This document shows, piece by piece, positions 52,354 through 60,056 of a DNA stretch of 64,000 bases. Source of the DNA: Streptomyces gardneri (GTDB lineage: Bacteria; Actinomycetota; Actinomycetes; Streptomycetales; Streptomycetaceae); contig NZ_BJMN01000046.1 in assembly GCF_006539185.1 (NCBI RefSeq), positions 1-64,000 on the forward strand, read 5' to 3'. Both the position numbers and the translations under genes were made by a program. The notes below the pieces were generated by a model. That model saw only the letters and a program-made list of their open reading frames with translations, did not search any database and was not told the origin of the DNA. Positions within the stretch are counted from its first letter, which is position 1; each line of letters opens with the position of its first letter.

Positions 52354-52965
52354 TTATTTTATTCTTGCCTGTCGCCAGCGCCGCAGCAATCCCTCCGGCA
52401 CCTCCTCCACCGTCAGCGCGAAGACCAGATGGTCCCGCCACGCCCCGTCGATGTGGAGATAGCGGGGCCGCAACCCCTCCTCGCGGAAGCCGAGCTTCTC
52501 GACGACCCGGCGCGAAGGGCCGTTCTCCGGGCGGATGCAGACCTCCATCCGGTGCAGGCCGACCGCACGGAAGCAGTGGTCGACGGCGAGCGCGACCGCC
52601 GTCGGCATCACCCCGCGCCCAGCGACCTCGCTGTCCACCCAGTAGCCCACGTGCCCCGAGCACATCGAGCCCCAGGTGATCCCGGCCACCGTCAACTGCC
52701 CGACGAGACGCCCCTGGTACTCGATGACGAAGGGCAGCATCCGGCCCGCCTTCGCCTCCGACCGCAGATGGCGGACCATCTGACGGTACGTCGGCCGCTG
52801 CGCGACCGGGCCGCTCGGCGCCGGTGGCGGAACCGTCGCCTCCCAGCGCCGCAGCCACTCGCGGTTGCGCCGGTTCACCTCGCGCCAGGCCCGCTGGTCG
52901 CTCATCTTTATCGGGCGGAGGACGACGTCCCCGTCCACGAGGACCACGGGCCAGGACGGGATCAT
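52354..52965 (-). CDS. rimJ: GNAT N-acetyltransferase, RimJ/RimL family
   Basis: 203 aa. VVLRPIKMSDQRAWREVNRRN start, GHVGYWVDSEVAGRGVMPTAVALAVDHCF with the acetyl-CoA loop, and GLHRMEVCIRPENGPSRRVVEKLGF. RimJ-like enzymes acetylate protein N-termini, including ribosomal proteins. Its ATG overlaps the mogA stop (ATGA). In actinobacteria this gene commonly sits between glp and sepX. Confidence 0.9.
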   Translation of the reverse strand: MIPSWPVVLVDGDVVLRPIKMSDQRAWREVNRRNREWLRRWEATVPPPAPSGPVAQRPTYRQMVRHLRSEAKAGRMLPFVIEYQGRLVGQLTVAGITWGSMCSGHVGYWVDSEVAGRGVMPTAVALAVDHCFRAVGLHRMEVCIRPENGPSRRVVEKLGFREEGLRPRYLHIDGAWRDHLVFALTVEEVPEGLLRRWRQARIK

Positions 52966-53498
52966 GACGATCTCGGGTGGTCGCCGCCGCGGACCTGGTC
53001 GACGGCGTGCCGCAGCAGCGGCTCCAGGACGGCCAGGCCGTCCTTCACCCCGCCCGGGGACCCCGGCAGGTTCACGATCAGCGTGCCGCCCGCGACACCG
53101 GCTAGACCGCGCGAGAGCGCCGCCGTCGGCACCTTCTCCCGGCCGTACGCGCGGATCGCCTCCGGGATGCCCGGGATCTCGCGGTCCAGGACCCGGCGGG
53201 TCGCCTCGGGGGTCTCGTCGGTGGGCGAGATGCCCGTACCGCCGGTGGTGACGATCACGTCGTACCCGGCGGAGACGCCCGCCCGCAGCGCGGCCTCGAC
53301 CGGCGCCCCGTCCGGGACGATCTGCGGGCCTTCCACGGCGAAGCCCATGGCGGTCAGGCCCTCGGCGATCAGCGGACCGCCCTTGTCCTCGTAGACCCCG
53401 GCGGACGCCCGGTTCGAGGCGGTGACGACCAGCGCCCGGTACGGGGAGGACGAGGTGTCGTGCTCGTGCACCCCGGCCACCCGGCCCCCGCGCGTCAC
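52962..53498 (-). CDS. mogA: MogA/MoaB molybdopterin adenylyltransferase family
   Basis: 178 aa. ALVVTASNRASAGVYEDKGGPLIAEGL, VTTGGTGISPTDETPEAT and NLPGSPGGVKDGL are the molybdopterin-binding motifs. It adenylates molybdopterin before metal insertion. GTG at 53498 overlaps the moaC stop (GTGA), fixing the start; a His/Asp/Ser-rich stub of about 15 residues precedes the domain. Confidence 0.92.
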   Translation of the reverse strand: MTRGGRVAGVHEHDTSSSPYRALVVTASNRASAGVYEDKGGPLIAEGLTAMGFAVEGPQIVPDGAPVEAALRAGVSAGYDVIVTTGGTGISPTDETPEATRRVLDREIPGIPEAIRAYGREKVPTAALSRGLAGVAGGTLIVNLPGSPGGVKDGLAVLEPLLRHAVDQVRGGDHPRSS

Positions 53499-53980
53499 GA
53501 GCCGCTCCGCGTCCAGTGGCCCGACTTGCCGCCCGTCTTCTCCTCCACCCGTACGTCGGAGATGACCGCGCCCTTGTCGACCGCCTTGATCATGTCGACG
53601 ACCGTCAGGGCCGCCACCGAGACCGCCGTCAGGGCCTCCATCTCGACGCCCGTGCGGTCCGTGGTCTTCACCGTCGCCAGGATCTCGACCGCCTCGTCCG
53701 TGACCGCCAGGTCCAGGGTGACGCCCGAGACCGCCAGCGGGTGGCAGAGCGGGATCAGGTCGGGGGTCTTCTTCGCCCCCATGATCCCGGCGATCCGGGC
53801 CGTCGCGAGCGCGTCGCCCTTCGGGACCCCCTCGCCGCGCAGCAGCTCGATCACGCGCGGCGAGACGAGGACCCGTCCGCTGGCCCGCGCGGTGCGGGCC
53901 GTGACGTCCTTCGCGGAGACGTCGACCATGCGGGCCGCCCCCGCCTCGTCGATGTGGGTGAGACCTTGCTGCGTGCTCAT
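53495..53980 (-). CDS. moaC: Cyclic pyranopterin monophosphate synthase
   Basis: 161 aa. GAARMVDVSAKDVTARTARA, the active-site PLCHPL (LIPLCHPLAVSGV), VEMEALTAVSVAALTVVDM and EEKTGGKSGHW are diagnostic of MoaC, second step of molybdenum-cofactor synthesis. ATG 53980. Sits between mogA and glp in a molybdopterin/cell-division locus. Confidence 0.95.
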   Translation of the reverse strand: MSTQQGLTHIDEAGAARMVDVSAKDVTARTARASGRVLVSPRVIELLRGEGVPKGDALATARIAGIMGAKKTPDLIPLCHPLAVSGVTLDLAVTDEAVEILATVKTTDRTGVEMEALTAVSVAALTVVDMIKAVDKGAVISDVRVEEKTGGKSGHWTRSGS

Positions 53981-54038
53981 GGCCGTGACACTCCCGGTCG
54001 CTGTATGGGGACGACACCGTACCCCCACCCTCGCCCCC

Positions 54039-55442
54039 TCAGCCGAGGAGGACCACTTCCAGCTCGCTGCCCGGCTCCACGCCGTCCGCCTCCTCCGGGA
54101 CCACGAGCAGGCAGTCCGCGTGCGCGAGGGCCGCGATGAGATGCGAGCCGGCACCGCCCACGGGAGTGACGGTGCCCGCCTCCGCGTCGTACGCGCCACG
54201 GAGGAACTGGCGGCGGCCGACCGGGGACGACAGCGCCTTGTCGGCGGCGAGGACCGCCCGGACCGTGGGCCTGTGCAGGTCCTTCACACCCATCAGGGCC
54301 CGGATCGCGGGACGTACGAACAGCTCGAAGGAGACGTACGAAGAGACGGGATTGCCCGGCAGCGCGAGCAGGGGGATCTGCTCGTCGCCGATCGCGCCGA
54401 AGCCCTGCGGCTTGCCCGGCTGCATCGCCAGCTTGCGGAAGTCGACCTGCCCGTCCGCGGTCAGCGCCTCCTTCACCACGTCGTACGCCCCGACGCTCAC
54501 CCCGCCCGTCGTCACGATCAGGTCCGCCCGGATGAGCTGGTCCTCGATCGTGGCCCGCAGCGTCTCGGCGTCGTCGGTGACGGCACCCACCCGGTAGGCG
54601 AGGGCGCCGGCGTCCCGCGCGGCGGCGGCCAGCGCGAAGCTGTTGGAGTCGTGGATCTGGCCCTCGCCCAGCGGCTCGCCGGGCTGGACCAGCTCGCTGC
54701 CGGTGGAGATCACGACCACCCGGGGGCGGGGACGGACCTTCACCGTGCCCCGGCCGATCGCGGCGAGCAGCCCGATCTGCGGCGGCCCGAGGACCGTGCC
54801 CGCCGCGAGGGCCAGCTCCCCGGCCCGTACGTCGCTGCCGCGCGCGCGGACGTGCGCCCGGGCCTCGGCCGCGCGGTGCACCCGCACCTCGCCGCCCGCA
54901 CCCTCCGGGGCGGCGCTCGCGGCGCGCATGCCGGTGGCCGCGCCCCCGCCCGTACCGCCGTCGGTCCACTCGACGGGGACCACGGCCTCGGCGCCGGGCG
55001 GCAGCGGGGCGCCCGTCATGATCCGGGCGGCCTGCCCGGGGCCGACGGTGGGCAGCCCGCCGTCACCGGCCGCGACGTCCCCGATGACCGTGAGGACGGC
55101 GGGGAACTCCTCGGTGGCACCGGCGACATCGGCGACCCGCACCGCGTACCCGTCCATGGAGCTGTTGTCGAAGGGCGGCAGCGCGACCGGCACCGTCACG
55201 TCCTCGACGAGGACACAGCCCTGCGCGTCGAGCAGTTGGAGCTCGATGGGTTCGAGCGGGCCGACCGTCGCGAGGATGTCGGCGAGGTGCTCGTCCACCG
55301 ACCACAGACCGCGGGCCGGACCCTCGCAGGGGTCCGCCGGGCCGTGCTCGGGGCCGTGGCCGTGCTCGTGCTCATGGCCGTGCCCGTGGCCGTGCTCATG
55401 GCCCTGCTCGTCGGACGGCGACGGTGCCGCGCTGCTGCTCAA
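54039..55442 (-). CDS. glp: MoeA-like gephyrin-type molybdotransferase Glp with His-rich N-terminus
   Basis: 467 aa from the TTG at 55442 (GAGGAG about ten bases upstream); an ATG at 55466 is in frame but lies inside galU with GGAGG abutting it. MoeA motifs: PPFDNSSMDGYAVR, GDGGLPTVGPGQAARIMTGAPLPPG, TTGGVSVGAYDVV, LPGNPVSSYVSFELF. Residues 15-33 hold nine His in HxH steps, a metal-binding tail unusual for the family. Related actinobacterial Glp proteins bind FtsZ and the receptor GlpR; sepX nearby fits. A role in molybdenum insertion remains possible. Confidence 0.88.
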   Translation of the reverse strand: MSSSAAPSPSDEQGHEHGHGHGHEHEHGHGPEHGPADPCEGPARGLWSVDEHLADILATVGPLEPIELQLLDAQGCVLVEDVTVPVALPPFDNSSMDGYAVRVADVAGATEEFPAVLTVIGDVAAGDGGLPTVGPGQAARIMTGAPLPPGAEAVVPVEWTDGGTGGGAATGMRAASAAPEGAGGEVRVHRAAEARAHVRARGSDVRAGELALAAGTVLGPPQIGLLAAIGRGTVKVRPRPRVVVISTGSELVQPGEPLGEGQIHDSNSFALAAAARDAGALAYRVGAVTDDAETLRATIEDQLIRADLIVTTGGVSVGAYDVVKEALTADGQVDFRKLAMQPGKPQGFGAIGDEQIPLLALPGNPVSSYVSFELFVRPAIRALMGVKDLHRPTVRAVLAADKALSSPVGRRQFLRGAYDAEAGTVTPVGGAGSHLIAALAHADCLLVVPEEADGVEPGSELEVVLLG

Positions 55443-55446
55443 GGTC

Positions 55447-56358
55447 CTACATCTCCTCGCTGACATACCTCCGGAGCCAGTCCCGGAAGTCCGGTCCCAG
55501 ATCTTCACGTTCGCACGCGAGTCTGACAATGGCACGCAGATAGTCCCCGCGGTCACCGGTGTCATAGCGGCGGCCCTTGAACACGACACCGTGCACCGGC
55601 CCGCCGATCTTCTCGTCGGCGGCGAGCTTCTGCAGGGCGTCGGTCAGCTGGATCTCCCCGCCGCGGCCCGGCTCGGTCTCCCGCAGCATCCCGAAGACGG
55701 CCGGATCCAGTACGTAGCGGCCGATGATCGCGTAACTGCTCGGCGCCTCCGCCGGCTCCGGCTTCTCCACCAGGTCCGTCACGCGCACGACGTCCGAGTC
55801 GGCGGTCGCCTCGACGGCCGCGCAGCCGTACAGGTGGATCTGCGAGGGCTCGACCTCCATCAGGGCGATCACACTGCCGCCCTCGCGCTCCTGGACCTCC
55901 ACCATCCGCGCGAGGAGCGGGTCCCGGGGGTCGATCAGGTCGTCGCCGAGGAGCACCGCGAAGGGCTGGTCGCCGACGTGCGGGGCCGCGCACAGCACCG
56001 CGTGGCCGAGGCCGCGCGGGGCGCCCTGGCGCACGTAGTGCATCGTGGCGAGGTCGCTGGACTCCTGGACCTTGGAGAGGCGCTCGTCGTCGCCCTTCCG
56101 GATCAGAGCTTCCTCCAGCTCGTAGTTCCGGTCGAAGTGGTCCTCAAGGGGACGCTTGTTGCGGCCGGTGATCATCAGAACATCCGAGAGACCGGCCGCG
56201 ACGGCCTCCTCGACGACGTACTGGATCGCCGGTTTGTCGACGACCGGCAGCATCTCCTTCGGCGTCGCCTTGGTGGCCGGGAGGAAGCGGGTTCCGAGGC
56301 CCGCGGCCGGGATGACAGCCTTGCTGATCCGGCCGAGCCTGGGGAGCGACTGATTCAT
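55447..56358 (-). CDS. galU: UTP-glucose-1-phosphate uridylyltransferase
   Basis: 303 aa. Nucleotidyltransferase motif GLGTRFLPATKATPKEML, VDKPAIQYVVEEAV, LLGDDLID and GGEIQLTDAL. Makes UDP-glucose for wall and glycan synthesis. ATG 56358; TAAGGT seven bases upstream implies a leaderless transcript. The end of galU lies five bases before the TTG chosen for glp, so they are probably cotranscribed. Divergent from the folate cyclo-ligase gene. Confidence 0.96.
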   Translation of the reverse strand: MNQSLPRLGRISKAVIPAAGLGTRFLPATKATPKEMLPVVDKPAIQYVVEEAVAAGLSDVLMITGRNKRPLEDHFDRNYELEEALIRKGDDERLSKVQESSDLATMHYVRQGAPRGLGHAVLCAAPHVGDQPFAVLLGDDLIDPRDPLLARMVEVQEREGGSVIALMEVEPSQIHLYGCAAVEATADSDVVRVTDLVEKPEPAEAPSSYAIIGRYVLDPAVFGMLRETEPGRGGEIQLTDALQKLAADEKIGGPVHGVVFKGRRYDTGDRGDYLRAIVRLACEREDLGPDFRDWLRRYVSEEM

Positions 56359-56365
56359 GGAGTGC

Positions 56366-56371
56366 ACCTTA
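56366..56371 (-). promoter_or_regulatory. -10 box of galU (leaderless)
   Basis: TAAGGT on the minus strand, seven bases before the galU ATG. Confidence 0.45.
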
Positions 56372-56462
56372 GTCGTTCGGAATGAGAGAAAGATGTGGCT
56401 TCGATTAACTTCATGCACATAAAGACAGTTACGAGACTTTCGTGAATTCAGATGAGGTCCCC

Positions 56463-57077
56463 ATGGCATCCGAGACATCCGAATCGTCCGAAAAGCCCCT
56501 GCTGCGCAGTCGACTTCTGGCCGCCCGCGCCGCCCTGAGCGCCGAATCCCGCGCGGACGCGGCCGATTCCCTCGCCCGCCACGGAGTGGAACTGGCCGAG
56601 CTCGCCGAGGCGTCCACCGTCGCCGCCTACGTCTCCGTGGGCCGCGAGCCGGGCACGCGCGCGCTGCTCGACGCCCTGCACGCGCGCGGGGTGCGGGTCC
56701 TGCTCCCCGTACTGCTCCCCGACAACGACCTGGACTGGGCCTCGTACGAAGGTCCGGAGCATCCGGAGCGACTCGCGAAGGCCGGCCGCGGACTCCTCGA
56801 ACCGGTCGGCCCCCGCCTCGGGCCCGAGGCCGTCTGCGCCGCCGACGCCGTCCTGCTGCCGGGCCTCGCGGTCGACGGGCGCGGGATGCGCCTCGGACGG
56901 GGCGGCGGCTCGTACGACCGGGTCCTCGCCCGGCTCGCGCGGGCGGGCAAGGACCCCGCCCTCGTGGTGCTCCTGTACGCGGACGAGGTGGTCGCCCGGG
57001 TCCCGGAGGAACCGCACGACCACCCCGTGCACGCCGTGGTGACCCCGGCCGGGGTCACCCGCTTCCGTACCGCCTGA
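56463..57077 (+). CDS. 5-formyltetrahydrofolate cyclo-ligase
   Basis: 204 aa. LLRSRLLAARAAL near the start, VAAYVSVGREPGTRALLDALHARGVRVLLP and the nucleotide loop GRGGGSYDRVLARL identify the family. It converts folinic acid to 5,10-methenyl-THF using ATP. ATG 56463 has GAGG upstream; a GTG at 56442 is a leaderless alternative. Divergent from galU, a conserved actinobacterial pairing; convergent with the acylase gene, 8 bases apart. Confidence 0.93.
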   Translation: MASETSESSEKPLLRSRLLAARAALSAESRADAADSLARHGVELAELAEASTVAAYVSVGREPGTRALLDALHARGVRVLLPVLLPDNDLDWASYEGPEHPERLAKAGRGLLEPVGPRLGPEAVCAADAVLLPGLAVDGRGMRLGRGGGSYDRVLARLARAGKDPALVVLLYADEVVARVPEEPHDHPVHAVVTPAGVTRFRTA

Positions 57078-57085
57078 TCAGGGGA

Positions 57086-59842
57086 TCAGGGCTTGAGGAC
57101 CAGCGTGTCCTTCGCCGCCGCGTCGACCGCCGCCTTGCCGTAGGCCCAGTCGTACAGCTCGCCCTTCGCCCAGGTGTCCGTCTGGTCGGTGTAGTTCGAG
57201 TGGAAGGCGTGGCCGGAGGCTCCGGTCAGGTTGACCCACCGGGACTTGTCCCAGTCGCCGACGTTGACCACCATCCGCATCGACGGCACCCAGATGACCT
57301 CGTAGCCGCCGGCCGCGTTCCAGCCGGTCGCGTCGACCGCCGCCTCGCCGCCGCCCAGGTTCCACGGGCCGCGGTTGAGGAGCTGCTGCACGGCGCCGGG
57401 TCCGGCGGTGCCGAGGGTCTGGTTCTTCAGGGTCAGCTGGTGCAGCCGACCCCAGCTCCAGGTGGAGATGTCCTTGCCGAGCTTGGCGGTCAGCTCCCAG
57501 CGGGCGTCCTTCATGGCCCGGGCGAACAGCTGGTCACGGGTCTCGGTGGCCGCGTCGAGGCGGTTGCCCGGCGTCGTCCACCACTCGCTCTTCTCCTGCT
57601 TGAGGAGCGGGCGGACCACCTCGTACCAGCGGTCGCCGCCGTCCGGCTGCGCCGAGTCGGCGTCGCGCTCGCCGCACTCGCGGACGAGCTTGTTCTGCTC
57701 GTCGACCGGTCCGGTGGCCTCGGCCGGGAGCACGTTGATGCAGTCGCCCTCGGCGCGCAGCTCCTTGGGCAGCTTGTCGCCGAAGGCGAGCTTGAGGACG
57801 TTGCGCCAGACCGCGTTGAAGTAGGCGGCGGCGGCCGAGTCGGGCTCCTGGGTGTAGTCCCAGCCCTCCAGGAGCTTCTGCGCCTCGCGGACGTACGGGT
57901 CGGAGATGTCGACCTTCAGCAGGAGCGGGTTGAGCAGCGTCGCGATCTCGCTGCGGTTGTCCGTCTGCATGGTCCGCATGTCGTCCGGCGAGATCTTGCC
58001 GCCGTCCTTGGTCTTCGACTCGATGAGGTCGTTGATCCGCTGGCTGCGCGAGCCGTAGCCCCAGTCCTTGGTGAGCAGGTCGGGGTAGGTCTTCTGGTCG
58101 ATCACGGCCTGGTTGGCGGTGACGATGTAGCCGCGGTCCGGGTTGTACTCGTACGGCAGCTTCTCGAAGGGGATGTACCCCTTCCACCTGTACGTGGAGT
58201 CCCAGCCCGGCGCCGGGAGGGCACCGTCGCCCTTGGTGCGCTGCGGGATCTTGCCCGGGGACTGGTAGCCGATGTTGCCCGCGGTGTCGGCGTAGATCAG
58301 GTTCTGGGACGGGACCTCGAAGTTCTTGGCCGCCGCCCGGAAGGTGGCGAAGTCCTTGGCGCGGTCGAGCGCGAAGATCGCGTCCATCGACTTGCCGGGC
58401 TGGAGCGCCGTCCACTGGAGGGAGACGCCGTAGCCGGTGCCGCGGTCGGGGGCGGCGTTGCCGACGGGGGCCTTCTGGCCGACCGTCTCCAGCTCGGAGG
58501 AGCGGTCGGAGACGAGCGGGCCGCGGTCGGTGGAGCGGACCGTGATCTTCCGGTCCTCGCCGCCGGCGACCTTGATGACCTCCTCGCGGCTCGTGAACGG
58601 CTTGACCTTGCCGTCGACGAGGTAGCCGTCCGGGCCGATCTTCTCCAGGTAGAGGTCGGTGACGTCGGCGCCGAGGTTGGTGAGACCCCAGGCGATCTTG
58701 TCGTTGTGGCCGATGATCACGCCGGGCATGCCGGAGAAGGTGTAGCCGGCGACGTCGTAGCGGCAGGTCGCCGAGACCGAGCGGCAGTGCAGACCCATCT
58801 GGTACCAGAGGGACGGCAGCTGCGGCGAGAGGTGCGGGTCGTTGGCCAGGAGCGGCTTGCCCGAGGTCGTCTTCTCGCCGGCGACGACCCAGGAGTTCGA
58901 GCCGATGCCGTTGCCGTTGGGGCCGAGGAGCGCCGGGATGCCGTCGAGGACCTCGGAGAGCGCGCCGAGCTGGGCGTCCGCGCCGTTGCCGCCGGAGGAA
59001 CCGCCGGGGCCGGTGCCCGGGGTGTCACCGGTCGTGGTCCCGTCGCCCTCGGTGGCCTCGGCCGCCGGGTCGAACTTCCCGGTGCCCTCGTCGACGGCGC
59101 CCTTGTCGAGGATCGGCTGGTGCAGCGCGTACGGGTACTCCGGGTAGAGCTGCTTGATCTGGCTCGCGCTCATCCGGCTCGTCATCAGCGAGCGGTCGAT
59201 CTCGTCCTGCATGTTGCCGCGCAGGTCCCAGGCCATCGCCTTGAGCCAGGCCACCGAGTCGACCGGGGTCCACGGCTCGATCGCGTAGTCGTTGGTGAAG
59301 GACAGGGCCGCGTACTCGACGGAGATGTCCTTCGGGGCCCGGTCCTTGAGGTAGGCGTTGACGCCCTCCGCGTAGGCCTTGAGGTACTTCTTCGTCTCGG
59401 CCGACAGCACCGTGTCGTACTCCTGCTGCGCGACCCGGCGCCAGCCGAGCGTGCGCAGGAAGGAGTCCGTCTCGATCTGGCTCTCGCCGAACATCTCGGA
59501 GAGGCGGCCCGCGGTCACGTGCCGGCGGACGTCCATCTCGTAGAAGCGGTCCTGCGCCTGGACGTAGCCCTGGGCGCGGAAGAGGTCCGTCTCGTTGTCC
59601 GCGTAGATCTGCGGGACGCCGTTCGCGTCCCGCTTGACCTCGACGTCGGCGGAGAGGCTGTCGAGCCGGATCTCGCCCGTGGTCTGCGGGAACGAGGCCC
59701 GGACGGTGCTGACACCCCAGTACCCGCCGAATCCGATGCCCGCGACCAGTGCGAGGACCAGGACGAGGAGGAACAGACGGGCACGCCGCCCTTTCTTCTT
59801 GGCGGTCTTCTTGCCCGGGGGCGCGGTCGTGTTGGAGGGCAT
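57086..59842 (-). CDS. Penicillin acylase family Ntn-hydrolase, membrane-anchored
   Basis: 918 aa from ATG 59842 behind AAGGA. After a Lys-rich start, TM helix about 21-43. Autoproteolysis would expose S315 in GIGSNSWVVAG, the N-terminal nucleophile of the beta chain; alpha-chain motif DNETDLFRAQGYVQAQDRFYEM and beta-chain ANDPHLSPQLPSLWYQ, GLTNLGADVTDLY are typical. A spacer (about 260-300) is Gly/Thr-rich. Such enzymes hydrolyse acyl-amides, including acyl-homoserine lactones or beta-lactams; substrate here is unknown. Confidence 0.93.
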   Translation of the reverse strand: MPSNTTAPPGKKTAKKKGRRARLFLLVLVLALVAGIGFGGYWGVSTVRASFPQTTGEIRLDSLSADVEVKRDANGVPQIYADNETDLFRAQGYVQAQDRFYEMDVRRHVTAGRLSEMFGESQIETDSFLRTLGWRRVAQQEYDTVLSAETKKYLKAYAEGVNAYLKDRAPKDISVEYAALSFTNDYAIEPWTPVDSVAWLKAMAWDLRGNMQDEIDRSLMTSRMSASQIKQLYPEYPYALHQPILDKGAVDEGTGKFDPAAEATEGDGTTTGDTPGTGPGGSSGGNGADAQLGALSEVLDGIPALLGPNGNGIGSNSWVVAGEKTTSGKPLLANDPHLSPQLPSLWYQMGLHCRSVSATCRYDVAGYTFSGMPGVIIGHNDKIAWGLTNLGADVTDLYLEKIGPDGYLVDGKVKPFTSREEVIKVAGGEDRKITVRSTDRGPLVSDRSSELETVGQKAPVGNAAPDRGTGYGVSLQWTALQPGKSMDAIFALDRAKDFATFRAAAKNFEVPSQNLIYADTAGNIGYQSPGKIPQRTKGDGALPAPGWDSTYRWKGYIPFEKLPYEYNPDRGYIVTANQAVIDQKTYPDLLTKDWGYGSRSQRINDLIESKTKDGGKISPDDMRTMQTDNRSEIATLLNPLLLKVDISDPYVREAQKLLEGWDYTQEPDSAAAAYFNAVWRNVLKLAFGDKLPKELRAEGDCINVLPAEATGPVDEQNKLVRECGERDADSAQPDGGDRWYEVVRPLLKQEKSEWWTTPGNRLDAATETRDQLFARAMKDARWELTAKLGKDISTWSWGRLHQLTLKNQTLGTAGPGAVQQLLNRGPWNLGGGEAAVDATGWNAAGGYEVIWVPSMRMVVNVGDWDKSRWVNLTGASGHAFHSNYTDQTDTWAKGELYDWAYGKAAVDAAAKDTLVLKP

Positions 59843-60056
59843 CGCTGTCCTTCGAGGGGCAGGGTGGTCCTGGAGTACGGGTGCCACCTTAGGCGCAGCG
59901 TCCCGAGGGCCCGGACTCGGTGTCAGGAACAGAACCGTACTGATGAGCGGGTCCGCGCAAAGAAGGCGTCAAGAAAACGTTAAAGATTAGGTAAGGTAAC
60001 GAAGTGTCGGCCGCTGGAGGAACGATCCAGCTGCATGCGAGGGGAAGGAACGGCCA

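Noticed and set aside
59985..60005. Iron-box-like TTAGGTAAGGTAACG upstream of the antiporter
   Set aside because: Only the left half fits the DmdR/IdeR consensus and the right half is not complementary, so it is more likely just an AT-rich promoter segment.
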